Source of the DNA: Leptoclinus maculatus
Lineage: Eukaryota > Chordata > Actinopteri > Perciformes > Stichaeidae
Direction of reading: 5' to 3'
Length of the DNA stretch: 64,000 bases
Assembly (NCBI GenBank): GCA_032191485.1
Contig: JAVDOI010000002.1
Location: 8,857,120 to 8,921,119 of the forward strand
Under the pieces are notes generated by a model that was not told the origin of the DNA, did not search any database, and worked only from the letters and a program-made list of their open reading frames with translations. Position numbers and translations under genes: made by a program. This document shows positions 34,450-47,484 of the stretch, piece after piece (the first letter of the stretch is position 1; each line of letters opens with the position of its first letter).

Positions 34450-37400
34450 TGTGGGTGCAGGCAGTGTTATATTAACAACTACATGTCTGTGGTTGCGTAT
34501 AAGGGCTGGCACGTATGTTAGTGTGTTTGAAACTTTGACTTTGAAACAATTAGCTCAAGACACGGCTATGATCCCTTAAATCAAAATGAGGACAGAGCAA
34601 CAGGGGCACAGAAAGGAAAGGAAGAGGCTGGATGGTCGATGGAAACAGATGAAGAGGGAACATGTAGAAACATAAGGAGGAGCAAGAACAGCAAAATAAC
34701 TTGTAGAGACATTGAGAAGGAGGTGGGTGAAAGACCACTGATATGTGCGAGGCAGAGGGAAGCATATGCTGCACCGAGAGCCACGACCAGTATCGACCCG
34801 CTGGATGGAAGTGCTGAGCAGCACAGAGACGGACTAAAAGTCTAAACTGCCCTGAGTGATTATATGCTTCAGAGCTGTCTTAATCTCACGGAGTTATACA
34901 TGAAGATCGATACCGCCTAATGACGCATCCAATCAAAGCGGGATGTGCAGCAAAACACTTCAGCTGCAAACATAAACAACATCCTGATCTACTGTACCAA
35001 TGCACAGGCATGCTGTCCGCCGCCTGGCTTCGAAAATTCAGTGCAATTTCATGGTATTAAATTCCTTCTGTCAGCTCATTTCCTCTTTGGGCTGCCCACC
35101 TCTCCAGGAAATACTCTGTGCCACCTTTAATGTTTACTTCCTGCCACTCACAGGAAGTTCATTTATCTGGAGGCGGGAGAGGACGACAACAAGCGTGATA
35201 AGGGCCAGTGTTGGGGGTGTTTGAGAGGAGAGATGAGGAGGCAAAACATATTGGAGATGCTGACGTGCAGCCGCTCCTCCCGAAGAGGCAGTCAAAACAA
35301 AAGCCCGCTTACTGAGCAGGCACTAGCCATTAACATCTCGCGCTGAATTAGACTCAGCGAAGAAGAAGAAGAGGTGTTCGCCCGGCGCCCCACGCCGATG
35401 ACAGCCGTGAAATAAAAACGTCATCGTGTCGCCATCTCCGAAAATAATGTTGCTAACAGTCATTGGACCGGAGAGACACCTAATCTCAACACCGCAGACT
35501 GCAACACAACTCACACCTGAGCTGCTCTCCGGTGTGTCCTCGCCTCCACTCTGCTCAGCTCCCTTCAGTACTCATCAAGTGTGAGTGAGGGTGCATTCAG
35601 TCGCACCAAGTGTGGATTAACAAAGCAGAGGGGCATGCAGGGATATGCGTGTGTCTGCAGCATGCCTGTGAACACACCGATAGAGGACTGAACATACGAA
35701 CATTTGAGTTTTCCTCGATTCAACAAATTCTTCTCGAATTGTAGTCAACCCTTCAATTCATACAATTTGTCCGACTAGTGTTCTCTCCATTGTTGTTCAC
35801 CTGCAGGTAGATGCATCCATGCAGATGTACATCTTCCCATCTAGAGCTTATTTTAGACTGTGATGCCAAATATATCATTTTCCATGAAGAACAAACGAGT
35901 GATACCTCGTATACGTCTACTAAGGGCCAAGAGAACATTTCTTAACGTCAGTCCAGCTGGCACATGGCATCTCACTAACATGTGGTTGGAAGGGTCCATG
36001 CAGCTCAAAACAATCCATACTGCACAACTTTAGAGGCTGAAACTGACTGAGGACTGAAGTTTGAAAAGGGCAAAATGAGCTCACAACCCCAGTGTGCAGT
36101 AATTTCAATTTGGAGGTCTGGGTTCATTTGAGTACCAAAACTAACAATAAGTTTCTGCATTGAGTAATCTGTCAACTCAATTTGGTCCATAAATCAGTTT
36201 CCCAGAGCCATCAGATTGCTTGTTTTGTCTCACCAACAGACCAAAACCAAAACCTATTTATTTCACAAGAGAAAAGCAGCAATTCATCACATTTAAGAAG
36301 CTGGGAACTGGAACTGTTTTAGCAATTTTGCTGAATAAATGATTTAAACGTCTAAAATAGATTCATTTTCTAATCGACTTGTCAATGAATTGACAAAACA
36401 TTTCATTTTTGTTTGGTGGTGTATTTTTCTTGCCATCAGTTCTGTCTTATCTTTGTACACTCGCCCCGAAAATAAGAAACAAATCCTCTGTGGACCAGTC
36501 GGACCGTATCAGACTTACAGTTCTTTGCGTACAACTATATGCAAGGCTGCTGATAAGCATGTTCACAGCGTTTTACTGAGGGCTGCTGAAAGTCACTCAG
36601 GGAGAAGTAGGACGTCGATACCTATGTTATTAAGTCAGTGAGCAAGGTTGAGAGAACGTGCTCAACAAAAAGCCCTTTTTTTTTAAGAACACAGTCATTC
36701 TTCACTGACAGCAACAATTTGTGCGTCTCCATCGATCTTCTGTCACTCAGCTGTTCAGGAAACAGGACAACACGACCTCCTTCAACCCCAATTCTTAAAA
36801 GTCTGCTGCATCTGACAACTATCGCTGCGACACGTCTTCGTACGTTTGCACTTGGAACCAACACATCAAACCGTCATCTCGGAGCCTCTTACGTAGTAAT
36901 AAGTCATTTCTTGGTGTACGGACACTTTGGATTTCTTTCCCCTTGGTATCACTCCTCTCGTTCGGCGCCTTCCCCTCTGTCCGTGTTTTCCAACCACAGA
37001 CCTGCTCATAACACCCTGCAGCCTGTTGCCGTTTTTTCATGCCCAGCGCTGCTGTGAATGATTTAACATATGCCCAGTCGTGTCCCGGAGCTGGGAGGAG
37101 GAAAATGCAACTTTCATTACATTTGTGGTGGGCTGCAGGCGAGTAATTACACTCCGGCTACAGCACATTTTCCTCCCTCTCCTGGACGGCGGGGTTGAAT
37201 GATCGCAGCCCTGCACTCACTGTACTCGGCAAAAAAAGCTTTTATTGTGGAGGGGGCCTAAGGTGCCACAACAGGTAAGTCTTTGACTGAAGTATATTCT
37301 AAAAGTCTTTATTGTAAAGTCAGTACAAGTCACTTCAGTGTGTGATCTCATAGGGAAGCAGCAGAGAAAGTCAAATAGTTTGAGGGAATTTTACTCCTTT

Positions 37401-38748
37401 GGTCTTGCACCGAGTCAACATGACATGACATTTAACCACGCCGCCATATAGACGTGATTATAGATACAGTGTACACAGCAGGAGGGAAATGTTTGAAATA
37501 GCAATACATCTGTTGTCAATCAAAAATGACAAGCATCTCCTCCACATTCAGGAGGATCTGCTGCTTTTCCTTTGTTCTCCGTGACTGTAAACTGAATACC
37601 TTTGGGTGTTGGACTGCTGCTTGTAGAAAACAAGCCGTTTAGAAACATCAACCTGGGCTTTAGGAAGGGGTGATGCATCACCCTGAAGCAGTGCCAAACT
37701 GTAACCCCGATTTAAAATCCTCCCCATGTGACTTTCACATGAGTCCTTCTGATGCTTGATCACGTAGAGACCTCAGGGGATGACTGATTGGTATTCTGTG
37801 AGAGTCTAGAGGCCAGTAATGCGTGTCTGGATATTGGTCTTGATTGACATCTCTCGGCGTTTTTTGTGTCTTCTTCCTCTTGGTCAACATGTACTGAAAC
37901 ATTTTGGGTGCAAAGTCAGGAGTCAGGATGAAAACAAGATGAATAAAAAGAGCCCACTGTTAATAGATAATTAAATGACTGATTTGAACTTTTACATTTG
38001 GCTTAATAGAAACCTCTCGGGGGAAACTCTGATTCACCGTTCTCCAAGGATAAATGTGGCCAGTAAATTTGAATTAAACACAGACTTTAGCACCGTTCAA
38101 AGGCGATTATTGTTCCAGAGAGAGCTGCGTAATTAAATATTTGACATGCTCCACAGTTACTACACTCATTACTCCTGATGGCATTTTAGCCTCCGACAAA
38201 ATGACAGGAGATAGGTGTTAATCGGCCCGGGTATTTAAGGGGGAAATACTTTGACCCGTGACACCAGCAGCTCCATATCTCAGAGATGAACTTTACAATT
38301 AGAGAAGTCTGTCTGAGCCGACCACGGAAGACTCAGTGTGATAAAAAAAGAAATAAGTAGGTATTTGGGATTTTCTCTGGGAGGAAGGGGAAGGGAGGAA
38401 AATATCCTTCACACGAATCACAGATCAACAAACGTGATATTAAAATCATCCATCATCTCCTGAAGAACACACCCTGTCAAAACAGTTTGTTGATTCCATG
38501 CAAGTATAATAATAATATGGATTTATTTGAACAAAGAGGGGCGATACTGGGGAACATGTGCTATTATCACTGATTAGAAAAGAGCACGAAATAATCGCTT
38601 GGTCCACCACCAATATAGTTAGTTACTGTAGTGATGTTGGACAACTTTCAGTCAACAATCACAAAGTCCACGCCTTTGAGCCACCTACGGATGATTAGTT
38701 TTAAGCTTTGGAGATGGAACAAACGATCAGGAAAACAAATGTTGCTGT
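34450..38748. other. No gene recognised
   Basis: Open frames up to 139 codons (36638-37057 plus) have no domain and overlap frames on the other strand. A donor-like CAG/GTAAGT at about 37274 has no credible exon upstream. No repeat family was recognised. Confidence 0.5.
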
Positions 38749-38768
38749 TATATATATATATATATATA
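38749..38768 (+). repeat. (TA)n microsatellite
   Basis: About ten TA units. Confidence 0.9.
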
Positions 38769-39381
38769 ACACACTGTGCAAAGACTGTAAAGTTTACAGC
38801 CTGCCATGCTGTCGCTCCAGCATTAAGTACAGTTTAGTGCAATGACGCAGCAAACCACTTGATGAGTCTGAAGTTGCATTATTCAAAAACTTCATCCCAC
38901 AGAGTCCGTTTAGACTCGACTCTCTTGAGATGGAAGACGTATTCTGATGTGAATTTATTGCACAAATGGAGGCGAAGGAGAGAGAATCGACTGCTCGGCC
39001 TCAGAGATGAGTTATCTTGGCCTTCTGATGCTGAGGGAGGATTTGTAGGCTGTGAAAAGAATGAGCAGTGAAATGAAGAACTGCTTCTGAGGCAGTTCAT
39101 ATTTAAAATTGGAGTTAAGAATGATAGAGATGTATTATGTTTTTTTGATTAGCAAGCCCAGCTGGGGCACGGAGGGAGAATGTTTTCCTATCCGAGGTGA
39201 GGCAGACTCCAGGAGTGAAGGCGAACATATTGGAGTCGTGTTGATGGAGTGAGCACGGGCCAGATGCCTGGTGAGGGACTAATTATGGTGGAGTGATTTG
39301 GACTAATAGGATCTGAGCCTCTGCACTGAGGTCAACTCCTCTGAGGACGGAATGATGATCAGTTCAGATTCACATCCTTAA

Positions 39382-39446
39382 CTCTCTCTCTCTCTCTCTC
39401 TCTCTCCCTCTCTCTTCCTCCCTCCCTCTCTCCTTCCCTCCCTCCA
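39382..39446 (+). repeat. CT-rich simple repeat
   Basis: About 12 CT units grading into CCT/CCCT repeats. Confidence 0.9.
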
Positions 39447-39646
39447 GTGGCTGTTGAATTATTGATAGGATGTTGAGCTGGCGAGATTTCTCCTGCTGCA
39501 AACTTGTTTGTTGGTGTGGGATTATGTTGCTTTCTCTTTCTGTTGTCACGCTGCATCCTTGTGTGTTTGTGTGCATGGGCGTAGGTGTGCAAGACTTTTC
39601 AATCAGTAAGTGTTTGTTCGAAACCAGTCACTGAATTTTGAGGAGC

Positions 39647-39667
39647 AAAAAAAAAAAAAAAAAAAAA
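39647..39667 (+). repeat. A21 homopolymer
   Basis: Twenty-one A after GGAGC. Could be the tail of a retroposed sequence inserted on the plus strand, but no source sequence was recognised upstream. Confidence 0.85.
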
Positions 39668-41676
39668 GGTGCATGCAAAAACATGCACAGGAATGAACAG
39701 CGGGCTCACAATGGCATACACACTAACACACTTCCCTCCGTGTTAATGATACGCGTCATGAAAGGGAAGGCGAACAGCAGCGCGGTTTATGCCACGTGGT
39801 ACAGAAAAGGCTTTGTGTTGCCGTATCATATCAGCGAGCGAGTATTGAAGTGGCAGGGTTTGAGCCAGAGCTCACCATTGCAATAATCACACCTGTAAAA
39901 AAACATATTTTATTCAAATAAAAACTGTCACTACAACCTCACTGCACCTAACTCTCCAACTCCAACTCCAACAGTTTTCACCATACATTGTAGCAGAGTA
40001 GCAGTCAAATACTGACAGACGCACAACACCAGCAGCTAGTTAATAGTTTAAATCCCTCAGTTGTACTTTGAACCACATCACATTCAGATTTTAATGACGT
40101 TAATCAGGACCTTCAGACGTTCAGGTCAGTGAAACTCGATGTATCACAGTCATGTAGCGGTGTCATTATCTGCTTTTCTACACACAGATGAATTTTGTTG
40201 ACTTCAAGCAAATTACTGATTCAAATATTTATCAGTGGAACAAGGTTCTACGCTTTTGATCATCCTAGTTTATCAATCCATGTTTTTTTATGTCTCATTT
40301 CTTTAAAAAAAAAAAATCTAAAATGTCTTACAGGTCTAATATAATATGTCTAAAATAGATTTTCATATCAATTGGGTGTGCAGTTTTCCCAGTGTTATGT
40401 ATTGTCCCAATTGAGTGGTGCAACGACGCTTTTTAAAAGTGCTATTGAGCCGATCCCCCCCCCCTCCTCCCAAACTATCCTGGCTCAGTCTGCAAATCCC
40501 AGTCGCCACAGAGGCAGCCTCAGTCAAATCCCAGTCCCTCAGAAACACTATATTTAACTAGGCCCCAATGTTTCCATAGTTGCATTACAACATGCTACAT
40601 TTCCCTCACTTAGACTCTAAACTCCCTCTGTGATTATATAATGCGTTTCCCTGGATAGTTACAGTCCCACACAGTGCAGAATGTAGCCACATCCTGCCTT
40701 CAAAGCACTTTGAGGATTTAATGAAGAGTTTATTCTCACATTACTAATTTGTACTCATAGAACACCCCACAAAAAAAAACAAATGAATGTATTCAGCTAG
40801 CCGCAGCCGCACCTCTCACACTGGAGATTTACAGACATTCCTCTCGCCGAACTAAGACTCCACTGTTGTTTTTACAGCGAAGGCACTTGACATGAATATG
40901 CAAACAAAATTGGTTTAAGCTATTAATACAAAAATGAAAAAAGACATCCAGAGAAAGATGCTAAAGGAAGCTCCGGCTTGAAAGAGACCTTGAAACATGA
41001 CGGAGCTCTGGGGGGGTTTTCTTTCGCTTCAGCAACAACCAACACATTAATTAGGCGACTCCACGCTCTCTCTCAATGAAGGGGACAAAAGTAGACTATA
41101 ATAGCTGAGCAATGTTCACCTTATCTTTGGCTGCTGTTATCAGTGTGTAGTGAGAAGCCATATTGAGCTGCTTGAAGACATTCATGCATTTCTTCTGCTC
41201 AAACCCCCGACAGACAGAGATGCAGAGTTTTCTGCTTCCACCAGCTTCAGGAAGACATCCCATTTTCAGCTTGCCGCCCCACTTCTTTCATTCCTGAGCA
41301 CAAGTCAGCAAAAGACGTTTTAAGTTAATAAAATGTTTCTTACTGATGTCCTGTCACTCTATGCTGCCCCAAAATCGTACCCTGCAGTAGGCTGGTTGTG
41401 CACAGGGACAGGGAAATCACAGCTTTCCTCTACCGGTGTGCCTTTAACATGTTGTGCTGTGGTGTATTGCATCATGTGCTGTGGAGTGAGGAGTGTCACT
41501 GTCGAGGTGTTGTAGGAGGAAAGTTTGAACGTGATCTAGAGGTAGACCGACATGTATGTAGGCCTATAAGTAACAACAAGAAATTGCAGTACAGTGAGGA
41601 TAAACTAAGTCTGAGCACGTTGTTTTTCCACCAGAGAACACTGACAAGTTAAAATGTAATGCGTCTTGATCACAAT

Positions 41677-41706
41677 AAAAAAAAAAATATATATATATAT
41701 ATATAT
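41677..41706 (+). repeat. A run followed by (AT)n
   Basis: Eleven A then about ten AT units. Confidence 0.9.
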
Positions 41707-42041
41707 GTTATATGTTCATGGTCACAGTATATCGTTTTTCCAATATCAATATTGCTATTTCTTAGTTTCTTTGAAATGCACTGGAAGGCTAAGGCAGTTT
41801 AAATATATCTCTAAAGGTTCAGACAACAGCCAGGAGAAGACGTGCCTCGTCTGGGTTTAAGGTTTGGGATATTTGCTCTTTGGGATAACATAAATCAGGT
41901 GACCCATGTTGTACCACCATTTGTACCCCATCAACCTCTGTCTGTGGTCGAGCAACAAACACATTTCTAAAGGTCGATCGGCGCGACCACAGGAGGAACA
42001 ACATCCTCTGTAGTGACTTCTGCAAGTCTGTGTTGCTTTAA

Positions 42042-42796
42042 CAGTGACTACATGTACATGCACACTCATATTCCACTATTATTCTGAATATGACAATATT
42101 CTGAATTAGCTACGGCTAATGTAAACATCATATTCCATTTGGACATTCTGAATTAGGTCTTATTCCGAATGAAACATTTTCCAATTAGGACATTTCGGGT
42201 TTTAGGAGCATTCTTCGGAATTGTATACAGTGGATTAGGAATACGCGTCTTAATGGGGATTTGCATGGCACTTTGTGACACACACTTTGTGACACACACT
42301 TTGTGACACACACTTTGTGACACACACTTTGTGACACACACTTTGTGACAGCCTCTTTCCTGTTTACCACCAGCTCTGTGTGTTGTACACAAACCATCTT
42401 GCCAATAGTTTGCAAAGCTGGAGTAGAGATGCATGCCCAAAAGAAAAGCTCACATTTGTGGTTGGAAGGAGAAACACGCCTACTTTTAAGTATTATGAAG
42501 GACTTGGACATCAACAGGTTTCTGGATATACAAATATGACCTTTTCAAGAAGGTGGTTGAAGGAATGAAAGAGGGAGGTTGGCGCAAGCGGCTCCTGCCC
42601 TTCCACTCATGTTTGGGCATCGACCCCTGTCAAACATCGGAATATGCACGGCTGCATGTAACCCATGTAATAAAGGAATATTAGTGGAATATTCATTTTC
42701 ATCAGCCATGTAAACAGCTGATTATGAATATTGTTTATTTTTCGGAATGAGGGCAAAAAAATGAATATTTGGTGCATGTAAACATAGTCGGTGACA
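42042..42796. mobile_element. Terminal-inverted-repeat element, about 755 bp
   Basis: The left end contains ACTACATGTACATGCAC and the reverse complement of the right end contains ACTATGTTTACATGCAC; both then run into ATATTC-rich sequence. The interior repeats 'ggaat', 'attcc' and 'tattctga' words on both sides, as in palindromic fish elements whose arms read 'attccgaat'. No transposase frame. The outer few bases differ between ends and the target duplication is unclear, so the limits are approximate. Confidence 0.55.
42271..42349 (+). repeat. 14-bp minisatellite, about 5.6 copies
   Basis: The unit CTTTGTGACACACA starts at 42271, 42285, 42299, 42313, 42327 and 42341 without visible mismatch; the last copy is partial. 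It lies inside the inverted-repeat element and so expanded after insertion or was carried in with it. The apparent cysteine-rich peptide is only the translated repeat. Confidence 0.95.
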
Positions 42797-43115
42797 CTTA
42801 TAACAGACACTCAAATAGCGGTGGAGCACCTGTGTTTGAGGAGCAGATCCCCTCTCTTTGCTCTGCTGTGAGCGCTCATGGGAAAACCGGAGAGAAAAGT
42901 CAACAGAGATTCCCACCGGTTGATTTCAGCGGGTGGCACTAAACCGTCATTAGCCACATTAGAGAGACTCGTTTTTATTCTTTGCTTGCAGGTTTTTTTT
43001 TTTACCATTAAGCCTATTATACATAAGGCTTTTGGAGACACGTTTATTAATGTCCATAACGCCGCTCGGATTAGGAAGGAATCCCAATCATCTGCTCCGT
43101 TCTGCTCCGTTTGCT

Positions 43116-43137
43116 ATCTCTCTCTCTCTCTCTCTCT
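43116..43137 (+). repeat. (CT)n microsatellite, short
   Basis: About ten CT units after a tandem pair of TCTGCTCCGT. Confidence 0.9.
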
Positions 43138-44800
43138 GGCTGACTCTCAGTTTTATGGATCAAGAGACTGAAGTGATCCACATGCATCCAACTCTACGTC
43201 GTCTTGTTGCTCATACTGCACGATAACAGCCCTGCTCGTTTGGTAAAAAGCACACAGAAAAACATTTGACCTCACATTCAGGAAGAGTGGGTTACATGAG
43301 AAAGAGGCTTCATCCAGCATTTTGCTTTTAAATAGGTAAATCATAGCAATGTGATCCTCTTTTGACCCTGCAGGGGGAACTGTATTTTTATCTTGCCCTC
43401 CACCTCGGGGAGATCAGAGGCCGGGGTCAACTATGGCGCCACAGGAGCTCAGAAACAGCAGAGCAGATGTTTGCCCTCAGATTCACAGTGGAGGTTGAGT
43501 GTCGAGGTCTTGCGGAATAATTTCTTTCAGGGTATACAACATTATAAAAAAAACTAAATCAACAAAGTACAATGATTGGAAATCACAGACTGATCATCAT
43601 CATACTGCTGACAGTAATCATGACCGAGCTGTGATGGATACATATCGAGGTATGTAGACAACTTCATTTGTAAATCCACGGGATGTAATGTACGGAAAAG
43701 ATTTTACTTTCCCAAGAAATGTGTCAGGCAGATCATGTAGAAGCAGTTATATGCTGTTCTAGAATATAATCACCAAATACCATAAAAGTAAAGCTAATAT
43801 ACCAAAAAAACTCACTCACTCCACTTTTTATAGACGGCTAGAAGTGTTTTCTGGGCTGTGCTGTACAAGGAGAGTAAAAACCACAAGCCTCTACTCCATG
43901 AAATTAATTTTGCTTTCCTAGATTTGCATTTAATCCTCATGTTTCGATTGCCTTCTGAGCTGATAGCCAAAATTCATCGTTTACAGTCTCATATGTTTAC
44001 AGATTTTATCAAATCGACTGTGGAGGAAATGTTATGTTATTGTAGCATATTTCAAATGATTCTAGATGCAGAAATCTCATTAATTGTACCGTTATTTAGA
44101 TTGATATGTAAATGTTTTGGGTTTACTTATCTGTATCATGTCGTAGCGGACTATGGGATGCACAATATATTGTGTACCTATACGATATACGTCTGTGGTT
44201 CATCACAAAATGTGTAACTACTGATTCAATTTACTTATGATGAACTCACAATTTGCACAAAAAAACTAATATATTGTATCATAAATGGAGAAATACAGCC
44301 AAAAACATGCAGAGACATCAACTTCCCCTCAGCACAAGTCAACAGACAATAACGCATTGAAGCCCTGGGGCATGTGTGTGATGTTTGATGCTGGGTCTTT
44401 CAGCAAACATCAACGCATTCATTTTTTTCACTTTTTCGAGCAGCAAGAGCTCAGACTTTCAACTGGAATTATCAAACAAGGGCAATAGGTACACAGGTTA
44501 CCTAAGTAGCATGTTTCTGAGCTCTGCGACCGGTATGAATCACCAGGAACAAACATAACATGGCCCTTCAATATCTGTTTTTCTCGAGTGTTTCATCAGC
44601 ACCGGCAGTTCAGAAAACACAAGAGCTTTTTTTTTTTTATTCAATTTCCTATAAATATGTATTTAGCCACTCATGTTGGATATTGCCTCTCTGTCATTCT
44701 GCAGAAATCTACCTCTAAAAGTGCTCTTCTTCCTCTCTTAAACTCTGCTTTTATGACCAGCACAGGCTGTGAATCACAAAACGTCTGCAGGCATTAGTAG

Positions 44801-44845
44801 ACACACTGACACACACTCACACTCACACGCACACACACACACAAA
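44801..44845 (+). repeat. Interrupted (AC)n microsatellite
   Basis: ACAC blocks separated by TG, TC and CG steps, ending in a pure run. Confidence 0.85.
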
Positions 44846-45202
44846 AACATTTCTCCATCTTCTGCTTACATAAAAGCTACCACGGTCACCTTTCAGGCTA
44901 ATAATCAGGTGGCCCTGCTAACCCGTCCCAGTTTAATGTGCCACCTCAATTTAGGAGAGTGAGCCCTGTTTATCTGCTCTGTTTTTGAGTTTACAGCAGC
45001 TCCTTAAAGAGCAGCTAAACCACAGAGTTTGGGCTGAAGTGCCTCTAGCCTGGAAATTCAAAAAAATGCTCGACTAGTGAAAAAAGTATCGCCATGGGAA
45101 ACATGGTCAGCAGTCCATCGTCTGCTTATTTCCAACACAGTGGAAACATTTGCTCTCTTTTCTGTGGACTTCAAATCAAATGAATCAGAGTTATTGACTG
45201 AT

Positions 45203-45288
45203 TATCTGGCGTTAGCAATGTGCTAACCTATGCTGTGACAAGAGTGCGTGGACGAAGCATTAAGTTGAACAGTTCATCTCATTTAGGG
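45203..45288 (+). repeat. Repeat shared with 9.77 kb, copy 2
   Basis: Matches the copy at 9769-9855 in order and orientation: the ATCTGGCG..AGCAATGTG block, the 'gtgcgtggacgaagcattaa' block and the CTCATTT end. An extra CTAA segment lies between the blocks here. Confidence 0.6.
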
Positions 45289-45291
45289 GAT

Positions 45292-45327
45292 GGCTGATTG
45301 GCTGATTGGCTGATTGGCTGATTGGCT
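45292..45327 (+). repeat. (GGCTGATT)4.5 tandem repeat
   Basis: Four exact 8-bp copies plus GGCT, placed directly at the edge of the shared repeat. Confidence 0.95.
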
Positions 45328-45393
45328 AGCTAGGTTGGTAATTCCTTGCTGATTTCGCGCTACAGTTACAGAACATAGAAAGCACCAACTGAA

Positions 45394-45571
45394 CCACGGT
45401 ATTGGACAAATCGAAATGTTGACCTGATGATGGCACATGGAGGAAAAGTCAACGGCTCCCTTGAAGCCAATTAGATCCACTCGGGACCACACATGTTTAT
45501 AAAAAACTGCATGGCCATCCATTCAATAGCTGTGGAGGAATTTCGTTCTAGGGTGGCAGACATCCATCCAC
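45394..45571 (+). repeat. Ancient teleost interspersed repeat, copy 2
   Basis: 'cggtattggacaaatcgaaa', 'tgttgacctgatgatggcac', 'gaaaagtc', 'atggccatccattcaatagctgt' and 'tagggtggcagacatcc' follow the common fish repeat consensus ('tattggacaaattgaaattttgacctgatgatggcgc..gaaaagtc..atggcaatccatccaatagttgt'). This copy preserves the 5' part lost in the copy at 9.44 kb, while its middle is diverged. Confidence 0.65.
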
Positions 45572-45574
45572 GGC

Positions 45575-47208
45575 CGATGAAAAACATTTGAAAAATGCAC
45601 ATCATAAATTCACAGAGTGTTCTCCAATGTGTTCCAATTTCTTTCAACACTCCCTAACTCAGACACATTTGATTTACAGTGAAGTAATAAATAGAAAAGC
45701 ATAAATCAACTGACAGACTGACACTGTCGTCTCTGTAGTCAAACCTCTAGCATGGCAATAAAAAGTAGAAAGCTACTCAACGACAGAACAGCAGTAAATG
45801 TACCTTAATGCGTTACTTCCACCCCGTGCAGATGTACACAATCACAACAGCCTCCAGACCGACACGGCCCCAGTTCAACTTAACAAGTGCATTTGATGGC
45901 GAGAGCACCTAATTTATCGGCGTCCATATTTCACCCAGGAAGACAGCATGAAATGGTGCAGTAACTATGTCACCAGTTGAAAAATAACGGCTCCTTTGAA
46001 TACTTTAAATCAGGGAATGAATTGCGCTCCGACCCTTAATATAACTCAGTTATCCACACTGTCTCTCTATCGACAAGGGTCAGGCAATTAGACCCTTGTA
46101 AAGTTAATCTGTCCTCCATGATTAAACTAAAAACTCATTTCTCTTCTCACGCTCACAAGACGGACCACATGTCACGAGCTAGTGACGTCACATAATCCTG
46201 AGGTATTATGGTCAATAAAGAAATAGGCAGAGTACAGGCTAACTGCACACAATGTGATGAACACTCCATTCCATAAAAGTCCAATCTGTGTTTTGTTAAA
46301 CAGGGATTAAAAAACAAGCACAAGCGAAGACAAGACCTTGAATATGTCCGAAAGAAGACACACGCTGCTCTTAGCTGATCTGGCTGCTTAAAACGGACTT
46401 CTCGGATCAAATTCATGATGAATTAAACAACGCTATCACCGAACACGACACACAGCAGTGAAACAAATCATACTGTAGATACAATAATGTATCTCGGGCG
46501 GCTTTAGACCAACAGCTATGTGCCGCAGCGGGGCCGCGCCCTAAAAGTCGATGACTCAAGTCATCAGTGGGTTTACTCGCACTCTCTCGGTTGAATCGCT
46601 GACGATGAAAACTGAGGGCAGCACGACGACGGACAGCGCAGACCGTCGGTGAAGTTGGCCGAACAACTTGTGAACCAAACGCTGGTCTGACTGTCCTCTG
46701 CTGCCATCCAGTGTGATTGACTCTTGGGCTGTCAGAGCTGTCAGCATCCCGACAGGAGAGACACTCCGCTAGGATGTTATAACTGAACTACGACCAGGAC
46801 GCACACTTCTACTTTCATCTGACTGAATGGAAATGTATGCACATCGCAGATTGGTCAAATATGAGACTACAGATAAGAAAAGGCAAGTTTGTGCATGGAG
46901 GGGTTTGAAACATACTATTAACTATTAAAAAGTGGTTCCTGAATCTATTCGAAAGCTGGAAAGATGTGAGGCATCACCCACCTTTCTTCAAACCCTACAG
47001 TACACAAACACATGTGTACATGAGTGTCCACTTACTTTTGGCCATGTAGATGTGGACCAATCAATACGTTGGACAAATAACGATCTTTAGTTATTGTCCA
47101 GCAGGGTTCTTTAATCCATACATTTTCTTCCACTACATGGCCTTCCCTCCCTTATACATGCTTGTTTTTCTCCTTAACCCTCACCCTTTCCCTCCGTCTA
47201 TCTGTCAA
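45575..47208. other. No gene recognised
   Basis: A GC-richer patch near 46.5-46.75 kb carries open frames on the minus strand with no domain. Otherwise AT-rich and unassigned. Confidence 0.5.
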
Positions 47209-47210
47209 TC

Positions 47211-47215
47211 TCACA

Positions 47216-47262
<47 letters not shown>
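47211..47262 (+). repeat. (AC)n microsatellite
   Basis: About 26 AC units, 140 bases before a C30 run. Confidence 0.95.
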
Positions 47263-47264
<2 letters not shown>

Positions 47265-47401
47265 TAGAAGCTGTCTGCTCGTCTCATCCTGTCCTCATTA
47301 GTAGGCAAGGCCCCCGTTCTTGTTTGCACACTCCACTGTTCTGACTAAATGAGAAAATTAATGAGCTGGGGTGAGCTAGAGGGAACACCACAACCTTCAG
47401 T

Positions 47402-47402
<1 letters not shown>

Positions 47403-47432
<30 letters not shown>
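47403..47432 (+). repeat. C30 homopolymer
   Basis: Thirty consecutive C, with a second C run of about 12 at 47468-47479. The complementary G runs could form quadruplexes. The run length is prone to sequencing error. Confidence 0.9.
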
Positions 47433-47484
47433 ACCTCCCCGACTCCTCAGTCCACTACTGTGTTACTCCCCCCCCCCCCTCCCG

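Larger units (their letters stand above)
38770..42040. other. No gene recognised
   Basis: Contains a CT-rich tract, a 21-base A run and an AT repeat, listed separately. Short open frames lack any family mark. Confidence 0.5.
42800..45200. other. No gene recognised; short simple repeats
   Basis: A (CT)n tract lies at 43116-43137 and an ACAC-rich tract at 44801-44845. An open frame without a start codon, 43370-43519 plus, follows a CTGCAG acceptor-like site and is discussed as a finding. Nothing else was recognised. Confidence 0.45.

Noticed and set aside
36638..37057. 139-codon plus-strand frame
   Set aside because: Low-complexity Ser/Thr/Leu composition, antisense frames open as well, no family similarity recognised.
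37230..37285. Exon ending at CAG/GTAAGT near 37274
   Set aside because: No open frame with coding character and no acceptor at a sensible distance upstream.
42261..42350. CRISPR-like array
   Set aside because: Units are contiguous 14-mers with no spacers, in vertebrate DNA; it is a minisatellite.
42153..42514. Cysteine-rich repeat peptide on the minus strand
   Set aside because: The 14-residue period equals three turns of the 14-bp minisatellite; it is a translation artefact.
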